A DNA stretch of 64,000 nucleotides from Moniliophthora roreri (Eukaryota; Basidiomycota; Agaricomycetes; Agaricales; Marasmiaceae): positions 310,001 through 374,000 of the forward strand of contig LATX02000201.1 of NCBI GenBank assembly GCA_001466705.2, read 5' to 3'. Position numbers and translations under genes: made by a program. Numbering within the stretch: position 1 is the stretch's first letter; every line of letters starts with the position of its first letter. Shown here piece after piece: positions 11,377 through 22,620 of the stretch. Below the pieces are notes generated by a model that did not search any database, had not been told where the DNA came from, and saw nothing but the letters and a program-made list of their open reading frames with translations.

Positions 11377-11995
11377 CTTATACGCCTTCTTCACTTTACT
11401 CGCATTCGCTGAAGTGAGCCTGGCGAAAGCTCCAATCAAACTTCGGGACGAGCTAGGGTTCTCCATGTCTTTCAAGAATTTTTCCAAGGCCCTGCGGAAT
11501 GATAATGTAAGAACGAGGTATAGTGCGAGTCAGCTGAGAGACGCACTCATAGAACGGGCGATACAGAACAGAGTCTATCGTATGAGCAGGATTATCGCTG
11601 ATGAGCTTGTCGACCCAAGATGTAACCAATTCCACTAGTTTCTTCTCGCTCGATTTTGCAGCCTGGTGTGCTAGATAAGTGTCCTATAGACCACGAAAGT
11701 ACGATTGCCCTCACCAAATATCTAGCCGGCCACGGAGCTGCAGAGGGTTATTGCTTTGCATGACGGTTTCTGTGCGTTCGGGAGGGACATAGTGACGACG
11801 TAGGTTGAGGTAGGAGAGAGGTAATGATGGGCAAGTAGCAGACGATTCTAGGAGTAATGCTGTTGAGCGAGGGCCATGCGCAACCTTCACCGCTGGAGGC
11901 TGTCCCAATGGTTCTCGAGCGCTAACGGAAAGAGAACTGTCAGGCAGCGACCCCAAATACAGCTGTACTTGGGCTGACGTTATGCTCCTTGACAT
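11234..11995 (-). pseudogene. Divergent helical-module relic, copy C (third subfamily)
   Basis: On the minus strand: TVMQSNNPLQLRGRLDI (matching VMQASSKDPLEIVARLDRL of copy B), then DTYLAHQAAKSSEKKLVELV, SDNPAHTIDSVLYRPFYE with donor GTGCGT, then ALEKFLKDMENPSSSRSLIG and ANASKVKKAYK. This is the same module order as copies A and B at low identity, so it is an older paralogue. No stop interrupts these exons, but the first junction (near 11680-11712) is out of frame by one with any GT-AG choice I tried. The MLKL-like second half is missing because the duplicated alpha block begins at 11376. Confidence 0.5.
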
Positions 11996-12794
11996 TGCAG
12001 GTCTTCAGGAAAGCTGTGAAAAACGGTGATTTTGCGGTCCTTTGCTTTTCAAAGCTGTCGAATACTGCCTATTCCAGATGGCAGTCTCGCAACATCCTGG
12101 TGGCAAAATGATGAGTAAGTACCTCGTATCAGTGAATAAAGCAACAACATTGAAGAATTGTAGCCACAGGATCTCTTCTAGAGATACCCAAAAAGCGATA
12201 ATCGATAATCACGACGTACACTCCAGTCTCTACCTGCCATAATCCCACCGATTCCGGATTCCTTCTTCCGAACCCTTACAATTTCCTGGCGTCGATTTTT
12301 GGGCCAAAGTTTTGCTCATTCCGTCATGCTTGCTGGGTTTCGAGGTGAGGGTAACAGAGAAAGTTTGCCGTTACCGTCGTCACTCGCGTAAGCGTTTGAC
12401 CATCGTGACCAGAAGTGCAAAAGATGTTGTTATAGTAAAAGTTTGTCAATTTTGAACGTATCACGCTAAAAATTAGTACATATCTAAACTGTAATATTTT
12501 CAAGTTTCATAATTTTAGAGAGGATATTGGTTGAAACTGACTCTTGCCAACAAAGAGCCCTTCAAATGGCGGGCAAGTGCACTGTGCAAACACGAACTAA
12601 CGTGGCATATCTCGTAAACGCTGTAAGATAGACAACTATAGTCAAGGATCCGCTGACTGAGACCCTATACACATACAGTACAAACTGGGGAACTACATTT
12701 CACCGAGTACAGGCACCTATCTAAAAAAAAAACCAAAACTGCGGAAACGCGCATCATTGTGTGAAGAGGAAAGGCGCACATGCAGCTTATATCA
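11996..12794. other. No gene seen; AT-rich spacer
   Basis: Short open frames occur (such as 12042-12242 plus) but none has a homologue among the other copies or a recognisable motif. The 12420-12540 part is markedly AT-rich. The sequence joins copy C to the truncated end of copy D. Confidence 0.4.
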
Positions 12795-13950
12795 ACAAGA
12801 AACCTGTAGGTATCAGTTGGTGAAAAATGAACAACTTCGATCAAGAAAATCGTGAACGTACGACTGTAACAGCTGGATATCCTCCCCGATCTCAGCAAAA
12901 GCTTCAGGTGGTAGGTTCTTGGCATCGTCTAAACGCTTGAGTAACCGTTTCCTTGCATCCTCAGCATGTTTGCTGAGACTAAGTGCCTCGTCCTTGTTGC
13001 CTTGTGCAGTCTACCAGATGGTGGGTGAGGGAAAGGTTCCGGAAAAGAGAGGAATAACGAACCTTGGCGAGTTCCGCGATCTTCGCTAGAGCAACAGCTG
13101 CTGCTTTTCCAGGCGCCATCACTGGTATAGCTTCACCAATAATCGCGAGAGCAGTGGCAGTATGATCGACTATCGTAAATGCTACCCTTATCTTGGATGA
13201 GCGACATTCTGGCAACTGAAAGACAAATTCAGGTCATTCACGAAGACTGTCATATGATAAGAGCCTACCTGGAGAGAGGCATAAGCTTTCCTCAGCTTCC
13301 TAGTAATCGTCCTGTCTTGCGCAAACGTCGTGAGATGTTGGAATCGCCCGTGATGCGGATTTTCCAGGACTTTCAAGATTTCTTCGACAATGCTGTGATA
13401 TGATAATGTGTGAGAGATGGAGGTAGCACGACGTAGGAATTTGAACGCACTTGTAGAAGTTACGATGTCGCTCTGCGACCATGGTATGTCGAAGATTTGC
13501 CTTGATCACTTCGCCAATCATATTGCCCGCTAACTCGATCGTTTTCTTCCTCTTGCTTGAACTCTCGGTAGCGTACTGGTCGAGAATATTGAATGCCTAG
13601 AATCACAACAGAAAAATGTAACGTACCAATCTGCCGAGACGAGCAACAATCTCCAGAGGATCTTTGGATCTTTGCTGCTCGGTTGCATAACGGGAGTGCT
13701 CCAAAGTGGCATGAGGGCGGCGTATGTAGGGAGTATAGAATGTCGCGGGGAAGGCTATCGAGCAGTTCCAAGTTGCAAAGGCTGTTGAGCTGTTGAGCCA
13801 TCGTTTGCTGGGGGCAGTTCTTCCTTGAGCGCCAAAAACTGATGATAGGGGATGTCAGCGCCTGCGATCCTAGTAAAGCTGTATACGGGCGCGTAGCTCA
13901 CAAAAAGACGTTTTATCTTGTACGAGTCTTGCGTTGTGATAGGCATGAGA
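12795..13950 (-). pseudogene. MLKL_NTD-like/helical-module gene relic, copy D
   Basis: Close to copy B. Its block VLENPHHGRFQHLTTFAQDR keeps an arginine codon (13344-13346) where A, A' and B have TGA, and IRVAFTIVDHTATALAI plus the following exon are open. It is broken elsewhere: GGATCTTT is tandemly duplicated (13658-13673), shifting the frame inside SSKDPLEIVARL. The gene is also cut off at about 12795, just after the intron before the FLFAKDHKDEL block, where unrelated sequence begins. Confidence 0.55.
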
Positions 13951-14189
13951 GTTCGGATGAAGTCTTCGACCCATAAGCAGTCAGCGAAGATGGGCTAAGA
14001 ACTTCAAAGCGCCCGCTTTATCTCGTGGACTGGATTGAAATTTGTGATTGGAATATCGATGCCAGTAGACGTATATTGAGAAGAAAGGCGCATCCTGCCT
14101 GATCCCAGTGCCCATGTCGGTCGTGGTAGATATCCTGAGATTAGAGCTGGTGATGGGATGACACTGAAAGCGACAACTCATAAGTCAGC

Positions 14190-15690
14190 TTCTTTGACCG
14201 ACGAGCGGAAGCCGGGCCGTGTCAGCCTGTTGTGTGTCACTGCTGACTTGCATTCAAACCTCTTGGAACGTCGCCATTTGTCTTACCTCCACTGAAAATG
14301 CTCGCGTCTGTTGAAATAAGACGACTCTTTCCATATCAGTGATTCGAGAATGACAAGCTTTCCCAACATTACATTGCGGGCATTCAGAATGAAAACAACA
14401 CAAAGCGCCGAAAGCAACGACTCCAATGACCAAGAAGTCTTAAGTTACTGAATAGCGCTTGTGGTGAGTATTCTCTGCATTTTCATGAAATAAGGCTGAC
14501 TGGATGCAATTATAAGGCATGAGTCGTAAACTTTCAACGATCTACCAATCATTCGGTTTTTCAGCGACGAGCAGGGAACGTCAGGATAACGAGGGAAAAA
14601 GCGAGGGGTTTTCTGTCGTGGAGGATTGTTTGTTCGATGGGGTGTCTTCGCAGGCGAAAACTGGTGAGTAGTGCTCCCTTTGGCTCAACCTAATCTAGTA
14701 CTTTCTAACAGCCTTGACGATAACCCAATAGCCCGGTAGTCAACCTCGTAAGCTGGAAGACAAATCCAATCAGCGCTCACAGGAATATTCAACCATAATA
14801 TCCACCGGCTATCTGCTGCGAGTCCCTGAGTATGGGTCTTCCAGCTCACGCACAAAGCTCTTCATCTCGGGGTAGACGTTCATTAGCCGAACGAGGTATC
14901 AAAATCTGCATCAGGAAGGATATTCGTGTCATGAAACGACCCATGGCCAAGATCCCTGACAACTCACCTTCCAGCTTGAACACCAACGCCAGCAACAACT
15001 CGAAGCGGAGCGACCGCATCTATCTCACCCTCCATCTTCACCTCCCAAGCCCCCAGCCAGGCTCGGGCTCAAGCGCAACCCCAGTCAGGGTCAAAGACAA
15101 GGCCAAATACCAGCCTACGCTCTTTCCCCGTTGCCACCTCAAGCGCATCATCATCGACAGCCTTATCAAGCAACTCCTGGATACGAACCCCGCCAGCGTA
15201 CCAATAGCCACCTTATTAGCTGTCGCATCCTCAGGCGTATGGGCCTCCACCACCCATACCGTCTCCACCCAGTAGTCGCCTATCCCCACAGATGTATGGA
15301 TACGGAATTCACCAGGATTCTCGATCGAAGACTATGGCCGCATGTTAACGTTGGGGCTTGTCGTGGCGTCGATCGCGATTTTGCTGTTCTGGGTTACTGC
15401 CAGAAGGGACTGGACTAAAGGGGAGTCGTTGTAGGAGGAAATACAGTGGTTAAGTTGGCTTAGGCTGACATGGTTTTCTTGGGGATAGGTGCGTGTCAAT
15501 CGATATGTGGGAACCCGTCAGGAGGGGACTTCAGAGTATCATTCGTCATTCGGCGAATGGTGCCCCCGCCATGAAATAGAGAAGCTCTTGCACGAGTTAA
15601 ATGGTCATTTGGTGAGTTTACATTTGAAATGATCTTTCTCCACTGATGCGTCCAAAGGTAGTCTATCCCACCCATTTTCAGAGGGAGAAC
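14190..15690 (+). pseudogene. Pro/Gln-rich gene relic, copy 2
   Basis: Starts with the shared GACGAGCGGAAGCCGGGCCG block and follows copy 3 (19757-) almost base for base, including GTGAGTAGTGC...TAG and CGAGTCCCTGAGTATGGGTC. The middle encodes scraps of the Gln/Pro-rich region in several frames (YQPTL, PPQAHHHRQPYQATPGYEPR). Near 15340-15420 a frame reads MLTLGLVVASIAILLFWVTA after frame correction, a possible membrane segment. A stop follows (TAG near 15430). Non-functional. Confidence 0.5.
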
Positions 15691-15994
15691 TAGAAGCAAT
15701 TGTCGACAGCATTTGGTTCAATGCGGATAGGTAGTCAACGGATCCCCTACCCACTGGCCGCAGTGCTCACGCTAATGTCGTCGCATCCCAGATCATCCCC
15801 TTCGTCTATTTACGATTGATTTCATTCCTTTCTCTCTCATGGACAATTACATCGTATATCGTATATTGATCGTACCTCTGTAGCATTAATCAAACCAATT
15901 CCTTGGACCTTTTTCAACGTATCTGCTATATTGTGATATTCTACAGCCTCGAGCATGATGCACTTACACGGTTACATCGAAGTTAGATACACCA

Positions 15995-16665
15995 AATCAA
16001 GAATCCAGCATCAGGGTATCATAGTCAGTTGCATTGAAGTACGCCTCTGCGTTGTCGTTGAAGTCTAGTCGGATTGTTAGTAGGATTACACAACGTGTAA
16101 AGAAACGCGGTAACTTACTAGCAGCGACACCTTCCTTGACGCACGTACAACGATCCAGATGCGCCGGACATTCATAACCCCATCCTTGATGCTGATACAC
16201 CATATCGCTGATTTGATCTCTGCGAAGGGAAATTGCATGTCCGAACGAATGTATCGGTGCATCGCCCCATCTTTTTCGTAGAAGAAACCTCCTGCTCTGT
16301 CTGGATATTCAAAGTATGCCATGTAGTGCCTCAGTTCCCAGATACTCCGATGGGATATCTCGGAATTATCCTATCCATGATTGTTATTCCGCTCGTCGCG
16401 TTTTCAATTCCCTCTTTTCCTCTCCACGTAAAGCCCATATTAGGATAGGATTGATGTGAACGAACGAGGTCTGAGTGGGACCACAAGAAGGCTGAAACAT
16501 TTGATGCGAGTCTTCAGGTACAACCATGAGCTCATCCTCACCAAGCTGTCTATCTGGCGTGGCACATAAGTGCAAAGGCCAAACAAATCGATATCAAGGA
16601 CTTTATCGAGAAGGCTCCTCGTTTTCCTCGCGCCGCAGGATAAACTTGGAGCTATATAGAAACAC
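15995..16665 (-). pseudogene. GT15 (KTR/KRE2-type) mannosyltransferase pseudogene, 3' part
   Basis: The minus strand reads YFEYPDRAGGFFYE, and after correcting a 2-base insertion in an A run (16271-16276 on plus) it continues RWGDAPIHSFGHAISLRRDQ and WGYECPAHLDRCTCVKEG, with a last exon ending YDTLMLDS and stop near 16000. The GGFFYERWGDAPxHS signature followed by a His/Cys-rich tail is characteristic of Golgi alpha-1,2-mannosyltransferases of family GT15. The 5' half is absent. A paralogous copy lies at 21450-22620. Confidence 0.75.
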
Positions 16666-16813
16666 ATTGATTTTGACTATATTACAGTAAAATATCCTAT
16701 CCGATACAATGGCAATAACAATAACAATAACGAGAGCACCAAAAACAAGTATAGCAAGCTTGTGTCCATGTCCTTTCAATACTTCCCAACAACTCCTTCA
16801 TATCCTCATCGAG

Positions 16814-18515
16814 TTAAACAGGCGGACTCGTCGGCGCAGCGCTCACACTAATCGTCGTTGTGGGTGCTATCGTCGGGGGTGGCGAACTCGCCAACGAAGC
16901 AGTCGGTGCACATTTCACTTTCAACCCATTACTAAACGCCCCAAACGAATCCCCACTCAACACATCCCTCTCTCTACTTGCCGGAACCGTACCCACATAC
17001 GAATTGAAGTTGTACAATCCACAAGGACAAGTATCTTGAATGGGCTTCAAACTCGTCTCGCTCATCACCTCTGCACCGTTTCGACGAAGTGCAAAGCGCT
17101 GAGCACCGACTCTGAAAGGAGCCTGGAATGCTGATGCACCTGCTGGAGCGTCGAATGTATAGACGGTTCCACCAGAGTTGACGGTGACAGTCCCAGGGGA
17201 TTTAAGAAGGGAAACGACAAAGACGTCGTCTGCCATGGTTTCCCAGCCATCTGGACGGCCTCGGAAGAAGTCTGGGTTGTTGGGGTTGTTGATTGGGTCC
17301 ATCGTGGTATCTGAATGTTTCGTTAGCGATAAGAGATAGGTAAATAGCGGAAAACCTCACCTGTACTATCACAATTAATGTTCTTGGACGTGATACGGTA
17401 CCAGTAGATGAGTTTCTCCTCCTTGATGAAGGAATTGACAGAGTTGGCCCCGGCTTTGTACGCTGCGATGAAAGGTCGAGAGAGCTCAGACCACCCAGTG
17501 TGAGGCATGTCATTCACCCATTTCGAAGCGCCATCGTCGACGTGTTTGGCTGAAAGAGGTCCAATGTAATGTGATTCGCCGTAGTCATTCCACGTAATGA
17601 TCTCGATGAACGTAGGTTGGAGAGCGAGCATATCGATCCATCGGCGATACAACAGCAAGTCGCTAGGGAAGACCCAGTTCTTGCTATACGATACCTCACG
17701 ACCAAAGTGAGTGACTAAAAGGAACGCATCGTCAGACCCAGTACTGAAAAGAGCGTAACATTGACTCACAGAACCACGGCGAAACGCCTGCAATATACCC
17801 CTTCCCACCCAAAGCACGCAAATACGCCTGGTCACCCTGCTGCACAGTAACTAATTTCCCATTCTTCGGCGCCTTATTATTCCCATTACTTTGCCAGCTC
17901 TGCCAATTCAACGCCCCATCCAAAGGTCCAAAGTTTGCCGCACCAACATGGAAATTGGGTGCGAAATAGATATCTACACCAGCTGCTTTCCTAATCGCCT
18001 GAACATTCAACTGATCCCCAATAAATGATGACACGAAGACTCTGTTGTTTCCAACGCGAAGTTGGCCGGGACGTTTGGCATAGGAAGCGATTGTGGAACC
18101 GATGAGACCTTCGTCGCCTGGGTGATAGAAGTTGCAGTCAAAGGAGAGGAAGACTTTCATGTTGTTGCGAGCGGCAGAATCGTATGCAAAGTTGAGCTGA
18201 GATTCTTGGCCAGTGGCGATATTGAGTGCAAATGCGTCAATGCCCAGGTCTTTGGCGCGACGCATGTCGTCATCATAGTCGGCAGCAGAGCCTCTGTTGC
18301 CTGTAATACCCATCTAAATAGGAGGGAGCTGTTAGTAAGAGAAGCTAAGGAGAGTATGGGTAAGGACGTACCATGAAATGGGCGAATACCAGCTTTGAGC
18401 TGGGAAAGCTTTGTCTGGCTGAGACTGATTTCTCAGAGGAGGGGCTTAGTCCTGGAACGAGTCCAAAAGCCAGAGACGCGCTGGTAGCACAGAATAGAAG
18501 AACGGTACCCAGCAT
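16814..18515 (-). CDS. Secreted GH71 alpha-1,3-glucanase (mutanase type)
   Basis: Four exons, 18515..18372, 18313..17770, 17714..17361 and 17310..16814, join in frame to 512 residues. Residues 1 to about 18 (MLGTVLLFCATSASLAFGLV...) form a signal peptide. KLVFAHFMMGITGNR at about 41 opens the catalytic barrel, which continues with DLGIDAFALNIA, GVSPWFFTHFGREVSYSKNW (around 225-245) and EIITWNDYGESHYIG (around 270). These are GH71 hallmarks. Family members hydrolyse alpha-1,3-glucan of fungal walls, in remodelling or attack on other fungi. The tail is Ser/Thr/Pro-rich (ASSPPPTIAPTTTISVSA), likely O-glycosylated. It appears intact and single-copy although surrounded by pseudogenes. I chose the start because it supplies the signal peptide and lies about 55 bp below a TATA box. 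Confidence 0.93.
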
Positions 18516-18568
18516 GATGTGGGGTTTTCAGAGGTTGGTTTGGTACTGTAGTCTGACTGTCATGCTGA

Positions 18569-18575
18569 TTTATAA
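18569..18575 (-). promoter_or_regulatory. TATA box of the GH71 glucanase
   Basis: The minus strand reads CTTTATAAATC, about 55 bases upstream of the chosen ATG. This is normal spacing for a compact fungal promoter. Identified by motif and position only. Confidence 0.5.
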
Positions 18576-18899
18576 AGACCAGGAGTATACCCCTGACTGA
18601 CCCCTTTGTCTGAATGAACACGTCTATCAGACGCCCCCGATGAAGATCGGTGACAGAGATAGTCTCGCATGGGCTTTTGATGGAACCGTATGTGGATAGT
18701 GACACGTACTACACACGCAATGAGAAGAGTTGTCACCCTTCTAGCCCTATGCATTGCTCCAACTCTCACTTGAATGAAGCGACGCTGCCACGAGTCAACA
18801 CGGGCTCGACATATCTCAGACCATCACCCTACTCACCGGCGTCCTAGACGTCTCCCGTCTCCCCCGTCTCTCATCCTTGTCTGTACCGGAGCCTACCCG

Positions 18900-19530
18900 A
18901 AGAGTCGCGTAAGCTTTCTTCAGCTTCCTAGTAGTCGTCCTGTCCTGCGCAAATATTGTGAGACGTTGGAGTCGCCTGTGATGCGGATCTTCCAGGGCTT
19001 TTAAAATTTCTTCGACAATGCTGCGATACGATAATGTGTGAGAGACGGAGGTAGCACGACGTGGAAATTGAACGCACTTGTAGAAGTTGCAATGTCGCTC
19101 TGCAACCATGGTATGTCGAAGATTTGCCTTGATCACTTCGCCAATCATGTTGCCCGCTAACTCAATCGTTTTCTTCCTCTTGCTTGAGATCTCGGTAGCG
19201 TAGAATCACAACAGAAGAGTAAAACGTACCAATCTGTCGAGACGAGCAACAATCTCCAGAGGATCTTTGCTGCTCGGTTGCATAACGGGAGTGCTCCAAA
19301 GTGGCATGAGGACGGCGTAGGTAGAGAGTATAGAATGTCGTGAAGACGGCTATCGAACAGTCCCAAGTTGCGAAAGCTGTTAAGTTGTTGAACTATCGTT
19401 TGCTGGGGGCAGTCCGAACGCATGTTCTTGAGCGGATGATAGGAAATAACGTCTGCGATCCTAATAAAGCTGTATACGAGCGTGTAGCTCACGAAAAGAC
19501 GTTCTATCTTGTATGATTCTTGCATTGCGA
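18900..19530 (-). pseudogene. MLKL_NTD-like/helical-module gene relic, copy E (5' half only)
   Basis: Aligns with the 5' half of copies B and D: PLWSTPVMQPSSKDPLEIVA, ISSKRKKTIELAGNMIGEVI, HTMVAERHCNFYK and AQDRTTTRKLKKAYATLR. The homologous codon that is TGA in three copies is CGA here (18972-18974). About 24 bases spanning the first intron acceptor and the AFNILDQ codons are deleted (near 19200), so splicing cannot work. The MLKL-like half is absent; the block ends near 18900, next to the upstream region of the GH71 gene. Confidence 0.55.
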
Positions 19531-19756
19531 TAGGTGCGAGAGGTCGAATGAAGTCTTTAATCCATAAGCGGTCAGCGAAGATGGGCTAATAACTTCAAAG
19601 CACTCGTTTTATCTCGTGGTCCGGATTGCAGCTTGTGGATTGGAATATCCGATGCCGGTAAAGTTATTGGCGCATCCTGCCTGATCCTAGCGCCCATGTC
19701 GGTCGTGATATCCTGAGGCCAGAGCTTGTGATGGTGACTGAGAAAGCGACAACTCA

Positions 19757-21180
19757 GTCAGCTTCTTTGACCGACGAGCGGAAGCCGGGCCGTGTCAGCC
19801 TGTTGACATTGTGTATCACCGAAAAAAAAGAAATTGACTTTGCTTTCAAACCTCTCTGAACGTCTCCGTTTGTCTTGCCTCCACCGAAGATGCTTGCGTC
19901 TGTTGAAACAACCCGACTCTCGCATGGGATGGCGCTGACTGGATACAACTCTAGAGTATCCATATCGTGGACCTTCAACGGACTACCAACCGTTCAGTTC
20001 TTCAACGCCGAGCAGGGAACGTCAGGATTTGAGGGTAAAAAGCGAGGGGTTTTCTGTCGTGGAGGATTGTTTGCTGGACGGGGCGTCTGCGTAGGTGAAA
20101 ACTGGTGAGTAATGCATTTTCCTTCGAGCTCAACCTAATCAAGTACTCCTAACATAGCCTTGACGGTCCCCCAATAGCCCGGTAAAGACGGAAGACAGAA
20201 CCAATCAGCACTCGCAGGAATTATTCAACCCTAAGGTCCGCCGACTATCTACTGCGCGTCCCTGAGTATGGGTCTTCTGGCTCACGCACAAGGTTCATCT
20301 CGGAGTCTACCCCGTTGTCATGTTCATTAGCCGACCGAGGTATCGAAATTTGCATCAGGAAGGATAAGATCCCTGACAACTTGGCACCTTCCGACTCAAA
20401 CGCCGACGCCAACAACAACTCGAATTCATCTCCAAGCGGAGTGACCGGACCTACCTCATCCTCCACTTTCGCCTCCCAAATTCCGAGCCAGGCCCAGGCT
20501 CAGGCGCAACCCCAGTCAAGTTAGGGTCAAAGACAAGGCCAAGTACCAGCCTACTCTCTTTCCTCGTTCCCACCTTAAGCATATCATCGACATCGACAGC
20601 CTTATCAAGCAACACCCGGATATGGACCCTGCCGGAGTACCAGCAGCCACTTTATTAGCTACCCCATCCTCAGGCGTATGGGCATCCATCGTCTATACCG
20701 CCTCCGCCTAGCAGCCGCCTATGCCGTCCTATGGAGCGTATCTGTCACAGTAGATGTATGGACACGGAAGTTGCCAGGATTCTCTATAGCTGCATGTTAA
20801 CGTTGGGGCTCGTCATGACGTCTGTCGTGGTTTTGCTGCTCTGGGTTACTGCCAGAAGGGTCCGGACTAAAGGGGAGTCGTTGAAGGAGGAAATACAGTG
20901 GTTAGATTGGGTTTGGCTAACATGATTTCCTTGGGGATTGATGTGTGTCGATCGATATGTGGGAACCCGTTGGGAGGGGACATTCGTCATTCGGCCAGTG
21001 GTGCCTCTCGCCATGAATTGGAGAAGCTCTTGCACGAGTTGAATGGTCATTGGGTGATTTTGCATTTCAAATGCTCTTTCTCCACTGATGCGCTCAAAGG
21101 TGCTTTATTCCAGCCGATTTTTAGAGGGAGAACTAGAAGAATTCGTCAACAACATCTTGTTCAATGCGGATAGGCAGGTA
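19757..21180 (+). pseudogene. Pro/Gln-rich gene relic, copy 3
   Basis: Parallel to copy 2. Gln-rich remnants include IPSQAQAQAQPQSS (20470-20520) and RQPYQATPGYGPC in another frame. Near 20793-20925 a 43-residue frame begins MLTLGLVMTSVVVLLLWVTA, a good membrane helix, ending at TGA. A further scrap, SRHELEKLLHELNGHW, lies at about 21008-21056. Frameshifts and stops separate these pieces. Either the original protein had a C-terminal anchor, or these pieces are exons of two neighbouring genes. Confidence 0.45.
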
Positions 21181-21449
21181 ACGAATCTCCTACTCACTGG
21201 CCGCAGTGCTCACGTTAATGTCGTCGCATCTCAGATTATTCCCTTCGTCTATTTACGATGAATTTCATTCCTTTCTCTTTAACGGACGATTACGCTGCAT
21301 TAACGTATCTTGGATCATACCTATAGCATTAATCAACCCCTTGGAACTCTATTCAATGTATCTGCCATGCCCAAACTCAATAACATTTCACAGCCCCAAG
21401 CGTGATGCACGATTATAACAAAGTCAGATACACCAAATCAAAGATCTGG

Positions 21450-22620
21450 TGTCAGGGTATCATAATCAATTGCCCTGAACCACGCTTCTGCGTCGTCGTT
21501 GAAGTATAGTCGGACTGTAAGGACTACACAACGTGTAAAGCAACACGATCACTTACTGGCAGCGATACCCTTCTTGACACACGTACGACGATCCAGGTGC
21601 GCCTGACATTCATAACTCCATCCTTGATGCTGATACTCCATATTGCTGAATTGCATGCTTTGGTCTCTGCGAAGGGCCATTACAAGTCCGAACGAATGTA
21701 TCGGTGCATCATCCCATCTTTCGTAGAAGAAACCTCCTGATACATACATATTCTCGTCTAATCATCATTGTCTGCTATTCCGCACATCGCGTTACCAATT
21801 CTTTTCCCTCCTCTCCACGTAAAGCCCATATTAAGAGACTAGTGTGAATGAACGAGGTCTGAATGGAGCCGCAGGAACGCTGAAACATTTGGTGCGAGTG
21901 TAGGTCGTATCCAGTCTGCGTCCGGGGCAACTTGAACGAAACCTGTATAATTCAGGGTATCAGATGCATACCATCCGTGAAATAGATAGTTAGATTGCCT
22001 CGCCATATAAGGCCTTGGCATCTATCATGCGCTGAACGGGATCGTATGGCTGTAACGAGTGTCATCACTCAGTAAGGTGAAGTGGGAAGCGAATGGGTAT
22101 TCGGGAAGACTGACAATGTCGCAATGGAATTCAAAATCAGTGTCAAGTCGCCGTAACCATTCGCATTTGGTCATAGTGGGATTGCGCCAGAAGAATCCAG
22201 AGTAAGATCGGCACATTTGACGGTAACCTTTGGAAAAGCTGTGAATAAAATCAGTAAAGGAGCGGCTTTGTGGGGGCCACATACCCGATGTTGTGCAACG
22301 ACGTGTCGATGAGCGTTTGATCGTGGAGCTCTGGTATTTCCCATGACTCCTTGGTTAAGGCGACTGCAGATGAGGAACGTCAGCTACAATGCAACTCAAA
22401 CAAGGGCATTACTCACCAAACTCGGCTCTTATCTCCGTAATCCACTTGATCTTTGCTTTTACATCGTCTGAAACGGTTGCTAACTCGTCTTTAGACATAA
22501 ACAATACATATGAGTATTTGAGGCAATGGTTGAACCAATTCTCTACGTTGTAAAGCGTAGGTGTTGCTTGTTGAAGTCAGGAAGGGGGAACGAGCATGAA
22601 TATAATTACGTTTGGCCTCT
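21450..22620 (-). pseudogene. GT15 (KTR/KRE2-type) mannosyltransferase pseudogene
   Basis: The minus strand gives YNVENWFNHCLKYSYVLFMS (about 22540-22500), KIKWITEIRAEF, then after an intron LTKESWEIPELHDQTLIDTS, then GYRQMCRSYSGFFWRNP and WLRRLDTDFEFHCDIV, matching the GT15 run of Y(R)xMCRxxSGFFxRxP and W-R-x-D-x-x-x-C-D. Downstream, GGFFYERWDDAPIHSFG and WSYECQAHLDRRTCVK match the 3' signature, and the last exon ends AIDYDTLTPDL. Between these halves are stops (TGA near 22023 and others) and about 60-80 residues are missing or scrambled, so no complete enzyme can be read. Confidence 0.8.
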
